From: Entamoeba histolytica HM-1:IMSS
Lineage: Eukaryota > Evosea > Mastigamoebida > Endamoebidae
NCBI RefSeq assembly: GCF_000208925.1
Contig: NW_001914932.1
Location: 41,760 to 62,837, forward strand
Direction: 5' to 3'
DNA length: 21,078 bases
The notes under the pieces are model-generated. The model did not search any database. It worked only from the letters and a program-made list of their open reading frames with translations, and was not told the origin of the DNA. Position 1 is the stretch's first letter. Every line of letters starts with the position of its first letter. The position numbers were made by a program, and so were the translations under genes. Positions 1 to 9,369 of this stretch are shown here, one piece after another.

Positions 1-598
1 GTTCTTGCAGATTTTCTTGTATCATCAGGACTTAAATTACCAATCAATTGTATCATATAATCATCTTGGGAATAATGATGGAAAGAATTTAAGTTCACCA
101 TCACAATTTAGATCTAAAGAAATATCAAAATCAAATGTTGTTTCTGATGTTGTTAAATCTAATAATATTATGTATAAGGAAGGAGAACATCCAGATCATG
201 TCATTGTTATTAAATATGTTCCATATGTAGGAGATTCTAAAAGAGCTATGGATGAATATACTTCAGAGATTTTCTTAGGAGGACATAATACAATTGCTCT
301 TCATAACACTTGTGAAGATTCTCTTCTTGCTGCTCCATTAATGATTGATCTTGCTGTTTTAATGGAATTTATGACTAGAGTCACTTACTCTATTGATGGT
401 AAAGAATTTAAAAACTTTAATTCTGTAATGTCTATGATTTCTTATCTTCTTAAAGCACCCGTTGTACCAAAAGGTTCTCCAGTTATTAATGCTTTATTTA
501 AACAAAGAGAATGTCTTGATAATTTCTTTAGAGCACTTCTTGGACTTCCATGTGATAATCATCTTCTTCTTGAAGGAAAGACTGAACATTTCTTCTAA
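1..598 (+). CDS. INO1: Inositol-3-phosphate synthase, C-terminal part (5' truncated, apparent frameshift)
   Basis: The enzyme converts glucose 6-phosphate to 1D-myo-inositol 3-phosphate using NAD, the entry step to inositol lipids and GPI anchors, and acts in the cytosol. About the last 200 residues of a family normally a little over 500 long are present; the rest lies left of the window. Family-typical stretches are easy to recognise: [54 protein letters not shown] and a C-terminal GLP motif. Bases 1-36 read [12 protein letters not shown] in frame 1, as expected for this family, but the continuation SIVSYNHLG is in frame 2, from about base 44. Seven bases sit where six would keep frame, and frame 1 stops at 58-60. 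No GTTTGT...TAG intron explains it. It is either a real +1 frameshift, hence a pseudogene, or an error at a sequence edge. The family call is secure; intactness is doubtful. Confidence 0.92.
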   Translation, partial: FLQIFLYHQDLNYQSIVSYNHLGNNDGKNLSSPSQFRSKEISKSNVVSDVVKSNNIMYKEGEHPDHVIVIKYVPYVGDSKRAMDEYTSEIFLGGHNTIALHNTCEDSLLAAPLMIDLAVLMEFMTRVTYSIDGKEFKNFNSVMSMISYLLKAPVVPKGSPVINALFKQRECLDNFFRALLGLPCDNHLLLEGKTEHFF

Positions 599-775
599 TA
601 CTCAAAGTCTTTTTTTATTAAATTTTTTCATTTTAATTTAACTTCTTTCTAATTTTTTTTTGTTATTAACTTTTTAATTTTATAATTTAATAATAAAAAT
701 AACATTATTTAAAAAGTAAAAAATGTTATTATCTTCTTTCATTTCTTTTTTTTTTAAATAATTTTTATTAAAGAA

Positions 776-807
776 GACTCAAAGATGGGGTTAATCTCCC
801 CTGAGCC
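776..807. other. GC-rich imperfect stem-loop of unknown role
   Basis: In a region that is mostly A and T, bases 787-790 (GGGG) pair with 798-801 (CCCC) across a 7-nt loop. The stem extends outward through GACTCA (776-781) against TGAGCC (802-807), five of six pairs, with a 5-nt bulge (782-786) on the 5' side only. It may be part of a small structured RNA or a 3'-end element of INO1. No T-run terminator or recognisable snRNA/snoRNA box set was found, so no RNA class is assigned. Confidence 0.35.
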
Positions 808-1616
808 AGGAACAATAAAAACTACTTCTATTAACACTTAATTAATTGCTTATTATTTAAAATGAAATAATTGAGAAAATTTAATACTTTTATAATAGGA
901 TAAAAATTGATTTAAATAACAAATATTATTTATTTTTAGGAAAAGTTTTTAAAAGAGATAAAGTAGTTTTTGTTAGGAAGTTATGAAATTGAGTTGTAAT
1001 TATCGAAATAACTTATTAAAGAAACATTAAAATGATAGAATATCTAAAAGAATAAAAACAACTTCAATTCTAAACTCATTATAAGAAGAAAATCTGGTTA
1101 GTTTGTATTTGAGGGATTAAATAAAGAAAAATAGAGTGAAGTGAGACATTGGCATTTAAAGAGAAAGGATCATCAAGTGAAACAAGTTTGAATAACATAA
1201 CAAAAAGATAAAGGAAAAATAACCAAATGAACAAAAAGAATAAATAATAACGTCTAAAGTTTCAAAAAACTTAAAATAAAAAGATATTTATTACTTTATT
1301 CATCTAAAAAGAGAGTTGCATTTAGGAAAAATCTAAAAGAATAATGGGGGTAATATAAAGAAAAAAAGTGTAAAAAAAGGAAAAATAAAAACAGGAGGAA
1401 AAACAATATAAAATATGAATGTAAATTATTACTTTTTAATGGATTAAGATTGTAATTGAGAACTTTAGAACTATTTTTAGGAATGACGAAATATTTGAGA
1501 TTGATTATTCTGTTGAGACTTTTTATTTTTTTGAAAAGAAAGTTACATAGATAAATTTGTACTTCTTGTCAAGATAGATTGTCATTTAATAAAAAACTTA
1601 AAAAATTGCACTAATG

Positions 1617-1623
1617 AAATTCA
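1617..1623 (+). promoter_or_regulatory. Possible initiator (Inr-like) element of the surface-protein gene
   Basis: AAATTCA lies 3 nt before the ATG at 1627. It matches the core of the Entamoeba initiator AAAAATTCA, and very short 5' UTRs are normal in this genus. A/T-rich sequence at about 1584-1602 could serve as the TATA-like box, but it is not a clean match. Confidence 0.35.
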
Positions 1624-1626
1624 TAA

Positions 1627-3129
1627 ATGTTTACATTAATATTATTAACACTTGTTTGTTATGTTTTAGGAAATAGACATATTCTTGATACACCTTGTAT
1701 GTCAGATTTTGTTGCAGTTAATTTAAATTCTCCAAAAATTACTGTCAATGAAATTAAGTACTGTTATGACAAAATTCCTGATTTTAATGTATCAGTTCAT
1801 GGACATAACATCAAATCAGATTGTTATATAAATGAACATTTAATTAGAGTTAATAAAACTTCAAATAGTATTAATAGATGTGGTGAATGGCTTGAAGTTG
1901 TAGGTCCATCACAAAACCCTGTTGTGTGTATGATCGCTGGTTCAGTTAGTGTTACTATTAATGGTGCTAACTCTCAACTATATAGTAGAATTGTTGGAGT
2001 AAGAAATTCAGTATTCAGTCAAATTACTATATCTAGTGGAACTTCATTATCATTAAGTCAAGTAACAGTGGCAGAATCTGATTTTGATTTAAGGATTAAT
2101 CCATCTTTATATGTTTTAAGTAAAAATGATAGCCATTCAATAATTCAATTTATTGACCATAATAGACCACCAGAAAAAATAGAAATTATTGATGGAGAAT
2201 TAAATGAAGAGATTAAAATTAATCCTGATGATACATTTACCATTCCATTATTTTCACATGCTATTAATATTTATCTTATTTCTTTTGATAGTGAAAAAAT
2301 TGAATTTAAAGGGATAAACTTAAATACAATCACAAGATATTCTACTGATGATCGTTTCGTTTCTTATAATTTAAGAAGTTGTAAATATTTAGCTGACACT
2401 CAAATATTTGAGGAAGGAAAAAATTACAGTAATGTTCTTCCTATGTTTAGATGGAGAATGTATTATATTGACGATAAGAATACCGCAACAAGTTTTCCAT
2501 TAACTGAATCAAAAGTTCAATTTAAGACACCGTCAGATCCTATTTCTACATGTTTCTTATATACAACACCTTTACGACTGAACCAAGATTTTAAAGAATT
2601 ACGAATGGATTTTAGATGTAGTGACATCAATTCTTATAAATTTAATACAACAAATTTATATTATACTGACACTGTAACATCTGTAGACATAAAAAATGCT
2701 AAAATAATTAGTTCAGATTTACCAACCAAATATTACTTTGACAAAGATGGTGAAACCGTTCATATGAAAATTGCTTTTGATGCTTCTTCTTATCAATATT
2801 CTAACTTTATTAGAATTATTCATTCTGTTCCTGTTGGTACTACTTTTTCTCTTAAAAGAGCTTATTTAATTCGTTCTAAAGCAAATAGCAATCAAACAGA
2901 ATGCGATCATACTACTTTTGACTGTCAATTTACTGAATGTACTATTACAACTACTTCAAGTGCTAGTCCATGGAAAGAAGGTTGTCAACCAACTTGTGGA
3001 AATTGTAGAGTAGGATATACATGCTCTGAACAAGGTTTTTGTTTAAAAGAACAAAACTTGAATCAAAGAAGTGGATGTTTAAACATTATTATTTCAACAC
3101 TTATTGTAGCCCTTCTTTTTGTGCTTTAA
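1627..3129 (+). CDS. Secreted, probably GPI-anchored surface protein with Cys-rich C-terminal module
   Basis: The 500-residue protein is unrecognised by name. It begins with a clear signal peptide (hydrophobic residues 2-15, MFTLILLTLVCYVLG), so it should enter the secretory pathway. The body (about 20-420) is rich in Asn, Ser, Thr and beta-branched residues, with several N-glycosylation sequons such as NKT, NDS and NYS, and no other hydrophobic span. A compact Cys-rich module (about 425-472) has spacing resembling EGF-like or knottin folds (C..C...C..C..C....C). The last 17 or so residues are hydrophobic and follow a small-residue stretch (QRSGC, about 480-484). With no charged tail after them, this is the layout of a GPI-attachment signal. 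The ATG at 1627 directly precedes the signal peptide. It is likely a plasma-membrane or surface protein; ligand and function are unknown. Confidence 0.85.
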   Translation: MFTLILLTLVCYVLGNRHILDTPCMSDFVAVNLNSPKITVNEIKYCYDKIPDFNVSVHGHNIKSDCYINEHLIRVNKTSNSINRCGEWLEVVGPSQNPVVCMIAGSVSVTINGANSQLYSRIVGVRNSVFSQITISSGTSLSLSQVTVAESDFDLRINPSLYVLSKNDSHSIIQFIDHNRPPEKIEIIDGELNEEIKINPDDTFTIPLFSHAINIYLISFDSEKIEFKGINLNTITRYSTDDRFVSYNLRSCKYLADTQIFEEGKNYSNVLPMFRWRMYYIDDKNTATSFPLTESKVQFKTPSDPISTCFLYTTPLRLNQDFKELRMDFRCSDINSYKFNTTNLYYTDTVTSVDIKNAKIISSDLPTKYYFDKDGETVHMKIAFDASSYQYSNFIRIIHSVPVGTTFSLKRAYLIRSKANSNQTECDHTTFDCQFTECTITTTSSASPWKEGCQPTCGNCRVGYTCSEQGFCLKEQNLNQRSGCLNIIISTLIVALLFVL

Positions 3130-3813
3130 ATTGTGTTCTTTTTAACCAACCTAACAAGTCTAATTTTCTTTTGTTAAAAACTCCCGTTTATTTTTTTAAA
3201 ATGGTTTGCAATTGTTATAAAAATAAAACATATTTGACTTTGATTGAAATAAGAATTAATGATTCTTTTATTTATTATTATTGATGTATAAAAAAATATC
3301 ATTTCTTTTAAATTGAACAAGTCAAATATAAACAAAAGAATAATTCATCTGATTAACTTTTTTCTTCTTAATAAAATTTAATTTATTATATTACCTTTTC
3401 GATTCAATATTTCTCTTTTTTGGTTGCCTTTTAAACAATTAAATTCTAAGAATTATAACTATTTCCTTTAACTACTTATCAATTAATTTGTTATTTTCTT
3501 ATGTGAAAAAAGTGTTTTTGTCTTCTTATTTCTTTTTTTAGTTTGGATTTTATTTAAGTAAATTCTCTTAGTTGATGGTTTATTTAGTTAGAATCGATTA
3601 TACTTTTTTAAGAAATGAAACACCTTTTCTGCTTGTCCAGTAAAAATTTGCTACATATAATTTGAAGAGTCAGTTTTAATAATTCTTTTCAATTTCAATT
3701 AAAAAAAACTAATAATAGAGATTAACTTAAAAATAACTTCAAAATCAAAAATAGTTTTTTGAAAAATAAATATTAAAAAATAAAAGAACTTTAAAAGGAA
3801 GATTGTGGAAAGT
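3130..3813. other. Intergenic region with an inverted repeat, no gene recognised
   Basis: This T-rich then A-rich spacer lies between the surface-protein and TBC genes. It holds a perfect 10-bp inverted repeat (3231-3240 TATTTGACTT against 3319-3328). Inside the loop is a smaller hairpin (AAGAAT 3251-3256 against ATTCTT 3262-3267). The final 70 bases before 3814 are A-rich, as expected for a short Entamoeba promoter and 5' UTR. Confidence 0.5.
3786..3797 (+). promoter_or_regulatory. Possible GAAC plus TATA-like element of the TBC gene
   Basis: GAACTTTAAAAG lies 17-28 nt upstream of the ATG at 3814. It combines the GAAC box known from Entamoeba core promoters with a TTTAAA TATA-like string. 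Overlap of the two is unusual, so the assignment is tentative. Confidence 0.3.
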
Positions 3814-5670
3814 ATGTCAAATGACACATCAAGGGAACAATCAGAATCGGAGATAGAACTCTCTAGTCCCTCTTCTTCTATTTCTCTATCTGGTTCTGAA
3901 AGAAAAAGTGAAAGTGAGAGTCAAGAATGTTCAAACGAACATCGAATAGAAGAACAAAAAGGAAGTGTAATTGAACAGAAAGATTTCCCTGAGGAAAGTC
4001 CATCAGGAAGAAAGAGTGATGAAAAGAGATTAAGTTCACAAAGTAGTGAAAAATTATCTTCAAATTCAACTTCTTCTCAAACAAAATCAGACAGTAGTAG
4101 TGAAAAGTCAGAACATGACAAAGATGAAAGGGATCAAGAAAAACCCCAGGAAAAAGTAGAAAGTAAAGAAGAAAGTAAAGAAGAAAGTAAAGAAGAAAGT
4201 AAAGAAGAAAGTAAAGAAGAAAGTAAAGAAAAAGATACAGCCAAAGAACAAGAAATAACAGAAAGTAAAGAAGAAAAAAAGGAAGAAATAAAAGATACAG
4301 TTGAAACAACAAAAGAAAAAAAAGAACAAGAAAAAGAAGCTATTACAGAAGAAGGAATAAAGTTATTAATTAAATATTGTGATAATGCTGATTATGAAGA
4401 AATTAAAGAATTAACAAAGAAATATAATATTAACTATAGTTATCAAGATGAAGAAGGAAAGACATATTTACATCATTATTGTAATCAACCTAAAGACTGT
4501 ATAGAAATAATAAAATTAATTACAAATAAAGAAAGTACAAAAATTAAAGATAAAAAAGATAAACTTGCATTAGAATATGCGATTGAACAAAGATTAGAAA
4601 TGTCAATTCAAGTAATATTAGAAATTAACGATAGAGCTGATGTTAAAGTATGTTATGATGCAGGACAAATAAATATAGAAAAACCTGAAGGAACAAATAG
4701 ATTTGGATTCTTTCATTCTGAAGATGAAGAGAAAAGTATTATTTATGATGTTAAGATACAATCAAATCAAAAAATTAAACAAGAAAAAAATAGAAATAAA
4801 AAATGGAAGAAAATGATAGAAATATGGAAAGAAACGGTTCCACATAAATTAAGTGAAAGAGTTATGAAAGGAGTACCAATGAATTATAGAAGAGATTTAT
4901 GGAAAAAATTACTTGAAATAGATAATATTGATGAAAAAATTCTAAAAGAGTATAAAGAATTAAATGAAAAAGACAATAGGTCAGAACATGATAAACAAAT
5001 TGATTTAGATATTAATCGAACATTTCAACTACATTATAACTTTAAAATTAGATATTGTGGTGGTCAAAAAGAATTATTTAATGTTCTTCATTCATTATCT
5101 GAAACAGAACCAGAATTAGGTTATGTTCAAGGAATGTCAAGTGTTATTAGTGTTTTTACAATGTTTTTAAAAGAAGAAGAAGCTTATGCAGGTGCAAAGA
5201 AAATATGTGGAGACAAATATAAATGGAAAGAAATGTTTTTGAATTTTGACTTAATTCAAAAGTTATGGAAAATAACTGGAATTATTATGAAAGAACATTA
5301 TCCTCAAATGTTTGATCATTTAAAAAAATTAGAAATTATTGACTGTCCTATGCCTTTTTTCATTTTTGAATGGCATTATTTATGGTATGTTCATGCGTTT
5401 AACTTTGAAATTTCTTTAAGAGTATTTGACTTTATTTTAATGGATGGATTTTGTGCTTTAATGAGTGTTGCAAGAACAATTATGTTTTATATTCAAGACG
5501 AAGTACTTAAAATAAAAACTAATGAAGACCTTCAACAAAAGTTAAAAACTCCTTTGTTATTATTACCTAAAGAAAAAAGACCTACTGCTAATATGTTTAT
5601 GAGCACGGTTGAAAAGAAAAGATTTACTCAAGACCAAGTTAATGAATTATTAAATCAATGTACTTTATAA
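3814..5670 (+). CDS. TBC-domain Rab GTPase-activating protein with acidic/Ser-rich N-terminus and ankyrin-like segment
   Basis: The predicted product is 618 residues and should accelerate GTP hydrolysis on a Rab GTPase, controlling vesicle traffic. The open frame begins earlier at a GTG (3805), but the first ATG at 3814 is used because this is a eukaryotic gene. Residues 1 to about 180 are low-complexity Ser/Glu/Lys, including six exact ESKE repeats (about 116-139), and are probably disordered. About 208-270 (DEEGKTYLHHYC, LALEYAIEQRLE) resembles two ankyrin repeats. The TBC domain starts near residue 342 with SERVMKGVP and RRDLWKKLL. It keeps both catalytic fingers: the IxxDxxR motif as IDLDINR with Arg402, and YVQGMS with Gln439. 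The rest of the fold follows to the end. Both finger residues are present, so activity is likely; the partner Rab is unknown. Confidence 0.92.
   Translation: MSNDTSREQSESEIELSSPSSSISLSGSERKSESESQECSNEHRIEEQKGSVIEQKDFPEESPSGRKSDEKRLSSQSSEKLSSNSTSSQTKSDSSSEKSEHDKDERDQEKPQEKVESKEESKEESKEESKEESKEESKEKDTAKEQEITESKEEKKEEIKDTVETTKEKKEQEKEAITEEGIKLLIKYCDNADYEEIKELTKKYNINYSYQDEEGKTYLHHYCNQPKDCIEIIKLITNKESTKIKDKKDKLALEYAIEQRLEMSIQVILEINDRADVKVCYDAGQINIEKPEGTNRFGFFHSEDEEKSIIYDVKIQSNQKIKQEKNRNKKWKKMIEIWKETVPHKLSERVMKGVPMNYRRDLWKKLLEIDNIDEKILKEYKELNEKDNRSEHDKQIDLDINRTFQLHYNFKIRYCGGQKELFNVLHSLSETEPELGYVQGMSSVISVFTMFLKEEEAYAGAKKICGDKYKWKEMFLNFDLIQKLWKITGIIMKEHYPQMFDHLKKLEIIDCPMPFFIFEWHYLWYVHAFNFEISLRVFDFILMDGFCALMSVARTIMFYIQDEVLKIKTNEDLQQKLKTPLLLLPKEKRPTANMFMSTVEKKRFTQDQVNELLNQCTL
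4159..4230 (+). repeat. Six exact 12-bp tandem repeats inside the TBC gene
   Basis: GAAAGTAAAGAA is repeated six times without a mismatch. It encodes a tetrapeptide repeat (ESKE) in the disordered N-terminal region. Perfect identity including third bases suggests recent expansion or slippage. Copy number is a likely strain-variable length marker. Confidence 0.95.
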
Positions 5671-6562
5671 TAATTACTTTAACTTTATCGTTTGTAATAT
5701 TTTTTATTTTGTTTTGTTTTATATACAAAAATAAAGTAATTAAAAAAAAAAAGAAAAAAATTATATTATTTATTTAGTTTATTTTATTATAATTATTATT
5801 CATTTTTGTTTATTTTTTATCTCTTTTTTAATTTGATTAAATGAAATAGAAAGTTATAAAACATTCACTTTTTTATTGTCTTTTTGTTTGGTTGATTATC
5901 TGGATTTATTGATTGAACTGAATGGAAATTCTTTTTATATACTAAGATTCTTATAAATTTTTTTCAAAATTTAGTTTTAAGAAAATAAACAAGTTACAAA
6001 ATATTTGTATAAAGTTTTACATCTTTTTGTAGATAATAAGAAACCTTTTATAAAATTTTTATTTTTTACTATTTATGCTACAGAAAAAATGTTATTATTT
6101 CAATAGAAAATAAAATTATCAATTTTATTTTATTAGCAAATAAATAGTTTAAATTTTTATTTATAGCTTAATAGAATTTGTTTTATAAATCTCTTTTATA
6201 AAATAGAGAAGTTGTAAAAAGAATTTAGACAATAAAAAAACAAAAGATTTAAAGAAATAATTTATTGCTTTTGTCTTACGCCACTAACAACAATATTAAT
6301 GGAGTCATAAAAAAGCATTTTTTTCTATCTTCATTTAAATTAAAAACAAATAAGAAAAACATTGTTTTCAGTATCAAAACGAAGAATAAATAAAATTAAA
6401 AAGTTCTTTCAACCCTAGTTCAATTTTAATGTTATATAAAACAATTAAAAATAAAAAATAAAAAATGAATTATTTTTTCATTTCATGTCATTTAAATTTA
6501 AAATTAGAACAATAAAAAAATATATGAAAAATTAAATTCAATTTAATGAACATACAATAAAT
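5671..6562. other. Convergent intergenic region, no gene recognised
   Basis: The region separates the 3' ends of the TBC gene and the minus-strand gene at 6563. It is T- and A-rich with frequent stops in all frames. A slightly less AT-rich patch near 6275-6305 was examined, but no tRNA-like or other RNA fold was found. Confidence 0.6.
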
Positions 6563-7201
6563 TTAATTACATAAGACATTCTGAATATCATAGTCATTTT
6601 GTTTTAATAGTAAATCAGTTGTTTTAGATAATAATTTTTGAGAAATTAATTCATGAATAATAAGACTTTTTTTAATAATAGTTTCATGATTAAATATAAA
6701 TACATTTTTGTAATAAATTTGAAGTACTGTTTCTTTTTGTAATGATCCCATTTTTTGATCAGTAAATCTACTTCTAAACGTAAATCCTTTTTCATTAAGA
6801 AGATCAATAAGTAAATGAAGTAATTCTACTTTTTTATTGATTTGCATTCTTCTTTTAGAAGTTTTTTCTGTACATCCACACCTCATTTCAAATTGTTTTC
6901 TTTCTTGAGTTCTTGTATTTAAAAATCTTTCAACATTGATTTCATCTTCTATTGAAAACTGAATCAATTTTATACGAAAAAATTGATGTGTAACCTCAGC
7001 CTTTTTACATTGTTTTGTAATATGTACAGTACAAAACTTATTTAGTAAAGCCAATAACATTGATTGTTGTTGGGTTTCATATTCTCTTGCACGTCGAGAA
7101 GCTTGTAATTTTGGTATTTGTCTTTTTTTATTTCTTTCTCGTTCTTTTTCCTTTTTCTCTTCATGTTCTAGCAATGGTTTTAGAGATATGTATGGTTTCA
7201 T
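6563..7201 (-). CDS. Unrecognised basic protein, 212 residues
   Basis: I do not recognise this gene. The ATG at 7201 opens an uninterrupted frame of 212 codons in an otherwise stop-rich region. Residues about 13-42 are highly charged (EHEEKKEKERERNKKR, then SRRARE), followed by a Gln-rich helix and a mostly helical C-terminus rich in Leu, Ile and Lys. A pair of close cysteines (CGC) is near the middle. There is no signal peptide or membrane span. The charged helix recalls a bZIP basic region, but the Asn/Arg signature and leucine heptads are not convincing. It could be a nuclear or RNA-associated protein. A possible TATA-like GTTATTTGAAAG and a GAAC box lie upstream on the same strand. Confidence 0.7.
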   Translation of the reverse strand: MKPYISLKPLLEHEEKKEKERERNKKRQIPKLQASRRAREYETQQQSMLLALLNKFCTVHITKQCKKAEVTHQFFRIKLIQFSIEDEINVERFLNTRTQERKQFEMRCGCTEKTSKRRMQINKKVELLHLLIDLLNEKGFTFRSRFTDQKMGSLQKETVLQIYYKNVFIFNHETIIKKSLIIHELISQKLLSKTTDLLLKQNDYDIQNVLCN

Positions 7202-9369
7202 TCTTTTTTTGTATTGAATGTCTTACCTGAGATTCGAGTTTTGTTCAACTTTGTCACACTCTTTCAAATAACTTCCATAATTTTATCATTCTTATACGTT
7301 AAAACTATAAAAATAGACATGGGATTTTGATTTGGAATTTTAAGAAAGAAGCAATTGAAAAATACTTTTGTTATTATAAAATAAAATTTTAATAATTTTA
7401 TGATTTAAGCTATTTTTAAATATTTATTATATTATGTTATTAATAAGTGTATTATTTTGTTTGAGAATTATGAATTATTCTAAATGAAACTAAATTCAAC
7501 ACATCAATAAACTCTACAAAAAGACAAAACAATTTACTCATTATTATTGTCATTGTTAAAGTTATTTATATATACATCTTTTAACATTAGGTGATAATAG
7601 TTTGAAGACAATCAATTTGTTGATAGTTGACTTTGGATTTTATAGGTATTTAACATTTTAAAGTTAGATGAATTATTGTTAGATGAAACTAAATTAATTA
7701 AAGAATTGATGATATAATTGTCATAGTTTGTTTATTTAGTTAGTTTGTTATTATTTAAATTGTCAATCAAAAAGATTTATTGAAAATAAAAATTCTGTAA
7801 TGAATAAAAGAACAGCAAATGCTATGTTTTAAAGAAAAAATAGATTTGATAAGTATATTCATAACATTACGTATGTATTAAAAATATTGTTAAGAAATAT
7901 TGAAAACTATTCTCATTTGTTTTATTCTTTCATTCTAATTATTTATTAACATAGGTTTATTTAAGAAGCAATAGATTTACGTATCATATAATATTTAATT
8001 ATTTTTTCTTTACAGAAAAGATACGAAATAAGGTATTGTTTTAGTTTAACTTAATAAAAATAAACAGGATGTTTATAACTTATGTTATTTTAAAAGAATG
8101 TAAGAAAATTTTTGAATGATTGTTATGTGATAATTGGTCATTTTGTTACTGATAGAGGTACTATTCAATAATAAATCAGATAGATTGTATTTTTTGTTTA
8201 ATTAATTTAAATAAAAAACACTAGTAAATCAAATAAATATAATACATATTCTTATACAAACAACTTGTCACAAGATTATTAAATAATAACCTTCTTGATA
8301 TTGATTTCAATCTTTCTTAATTCTATTATTTTTACATAAGAATTTATAATGAATAGGTATGCTAGTTAAAAGTTATAAAAACATCTCTTACAGAAGAGTT
8401 GATTTAAAATTGTATGTTTTATTCTCAACAACAAAAAAAGATGAAAAGGATATATAAAAATATATAAAATATCTATGAATGAAATATAAGAAATATAAGA
8501 ATATAATACTCAAATTAGTAATGATTTTATGGACTAAAAACTTCTAAAAGTCAAAATAGACTATTTTTCCTTTTGTTTTTTTTTTTAAATTATTTAATAC
8601 TCTTTCTTTTCATAACTTTAATAAAGTAATTCTGATTAAAAAAATAAACAAGTTAAAAACAAAATCGTTCAATTTTATACATCAATACTTAATCAGATTT
8701 GTATATTTTGAAATTATCATCGTTAAAACAAAGTATCTATAATATTCAATCTTATGAGATATGTATTTACTACTAGAATGTACATCCACAGACATTTTTT
8801 TTATCAAAATTAATATAAATTTTAAATATTTTATTCATTGATTTACAATTTCATTCATACAGACTTTAACCTAAAGATTCTTTAATTATTTTTCTAGAAA
8901 GAACATGAATTATAAATATATCATTTTAAAATAATCCAGTTGTAGTTTCAAAAATAAATATGATAAAAAACCTTTTATCTATTATTCAAATATTATATGT
9001 TTTATGACTCAACAATTCAGTTACTTGCCAGAGAATATTAATAAGAATATTCATTGATGTTATGCCTTTGTTTTATAATATTTACTTGAGTATATCAAAA
9101 CCTACAAAAGAATTTCTTATAGAATATACCTTTTTGTTTAAATATATCCATTCATTTGAACTCATTTTTGTTTCTTTGAGATTGAGTGATAAAAATGATG
9201 AAAGAAACTTGTCAATGTATTATATGAAAAATAACAGTAGAATAACTCAATTGTGAAGGTATATTCTTTTGCATAAAATTGTTTTATATCACAAAAAATA
9301 TTAAAAAAAATAAAGAATAGTATTAAAAAGAAATTAAAAAGAATCATAAAAAAAACTAAAAAAAAATAA
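7202..9369. other. Divergent intergenic region of about 2.2 kb, no gene recognised
   Basis: This is the longest gene-free stretch in the gene-dense part, between two genes transcribed away from each other. The only ATG-started frame of note (9062-9256, 64 codons) has no protein-like features and no splice signals to join it to the gene at 9370. The last 70 bases are nearly all A on the plus strand, ending directly at that gene's ATG. No repeats or RNA genes were recognised. Confidence 0.55.
7243..7272 (-). promoter_or_regulatory. Possible TATA-like and GAAC boxes of the 212-residue protein gene
   Basis: On the minus strand GTTATTTGAAAG (7272-7261) is followed by TTGAAC (GAAC at 7246-7243), about 60 and 42 nt before the ATG. 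The order TATA-like, GAAC, start is that described for Entamoeba core promoters. The TATA-like match is imperfect. Confidence 0.3.

Larger units (their letters stand above)
599..1626. other. Intergenic region, no gene recognised
   Basis: This is AT-rich DNA between the INO1 stop and the surface-protein ATG. No ORF with coding character was seen on either strand. It starts with a T-rich stretch consistent with a 3' UTR. A small GC-rich island at 776-807 is listed separately. From about 960 to 1560 the plus strand is purine-rich with many stops. Confidence 0.6.

Noticed and set aside
776..812. Minus strand reads CCTGGCTCAGGGGAGATTAA, reminiscent of the 5' part of U1 snRNA after its splice-site-pairing end
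   Set aside because: The preceding bases do not contain the ACAAAC expected to pair with the Entamoeba GTTTGT splice site, the U1-70K loop is missing, and no Sm site or later stems were found. Kept only as an unexplained stem-loop.
3805..3813. GTG start for the TBC protein
   Set aside because: A eukaryotic gene; the ATG at 3814 is in the same frame three codons later.
3878..4329. Two long minus-strand frames opposite the TBC gene's acidic region
   Set aside because: Phe/Leu-rich shadows of the Glu/Lys/Ser repeats on the plus strand.
6270..6440. Slightly less AT-rich patches checked for tRNA or snoRNA
   Set aside because: No cloverleaf, no paired C/D or H/ACA boxes and no T-run end could be assembled.
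6563..7201. bZIP transcription factor call for the basic protein
   Set aside because: A basic helix is present, but the conserved Asn/Arg pattern and a run of heptad leucines are lacking.
9062..9256. 64-codon ATG frame upstream of the solenoid gene, as a possible first exon
   Set aside because: No GTTTGT donor inside it and no acceptor that would join it in frame to 9370; its composition is that of AT-rich spacer DNA.
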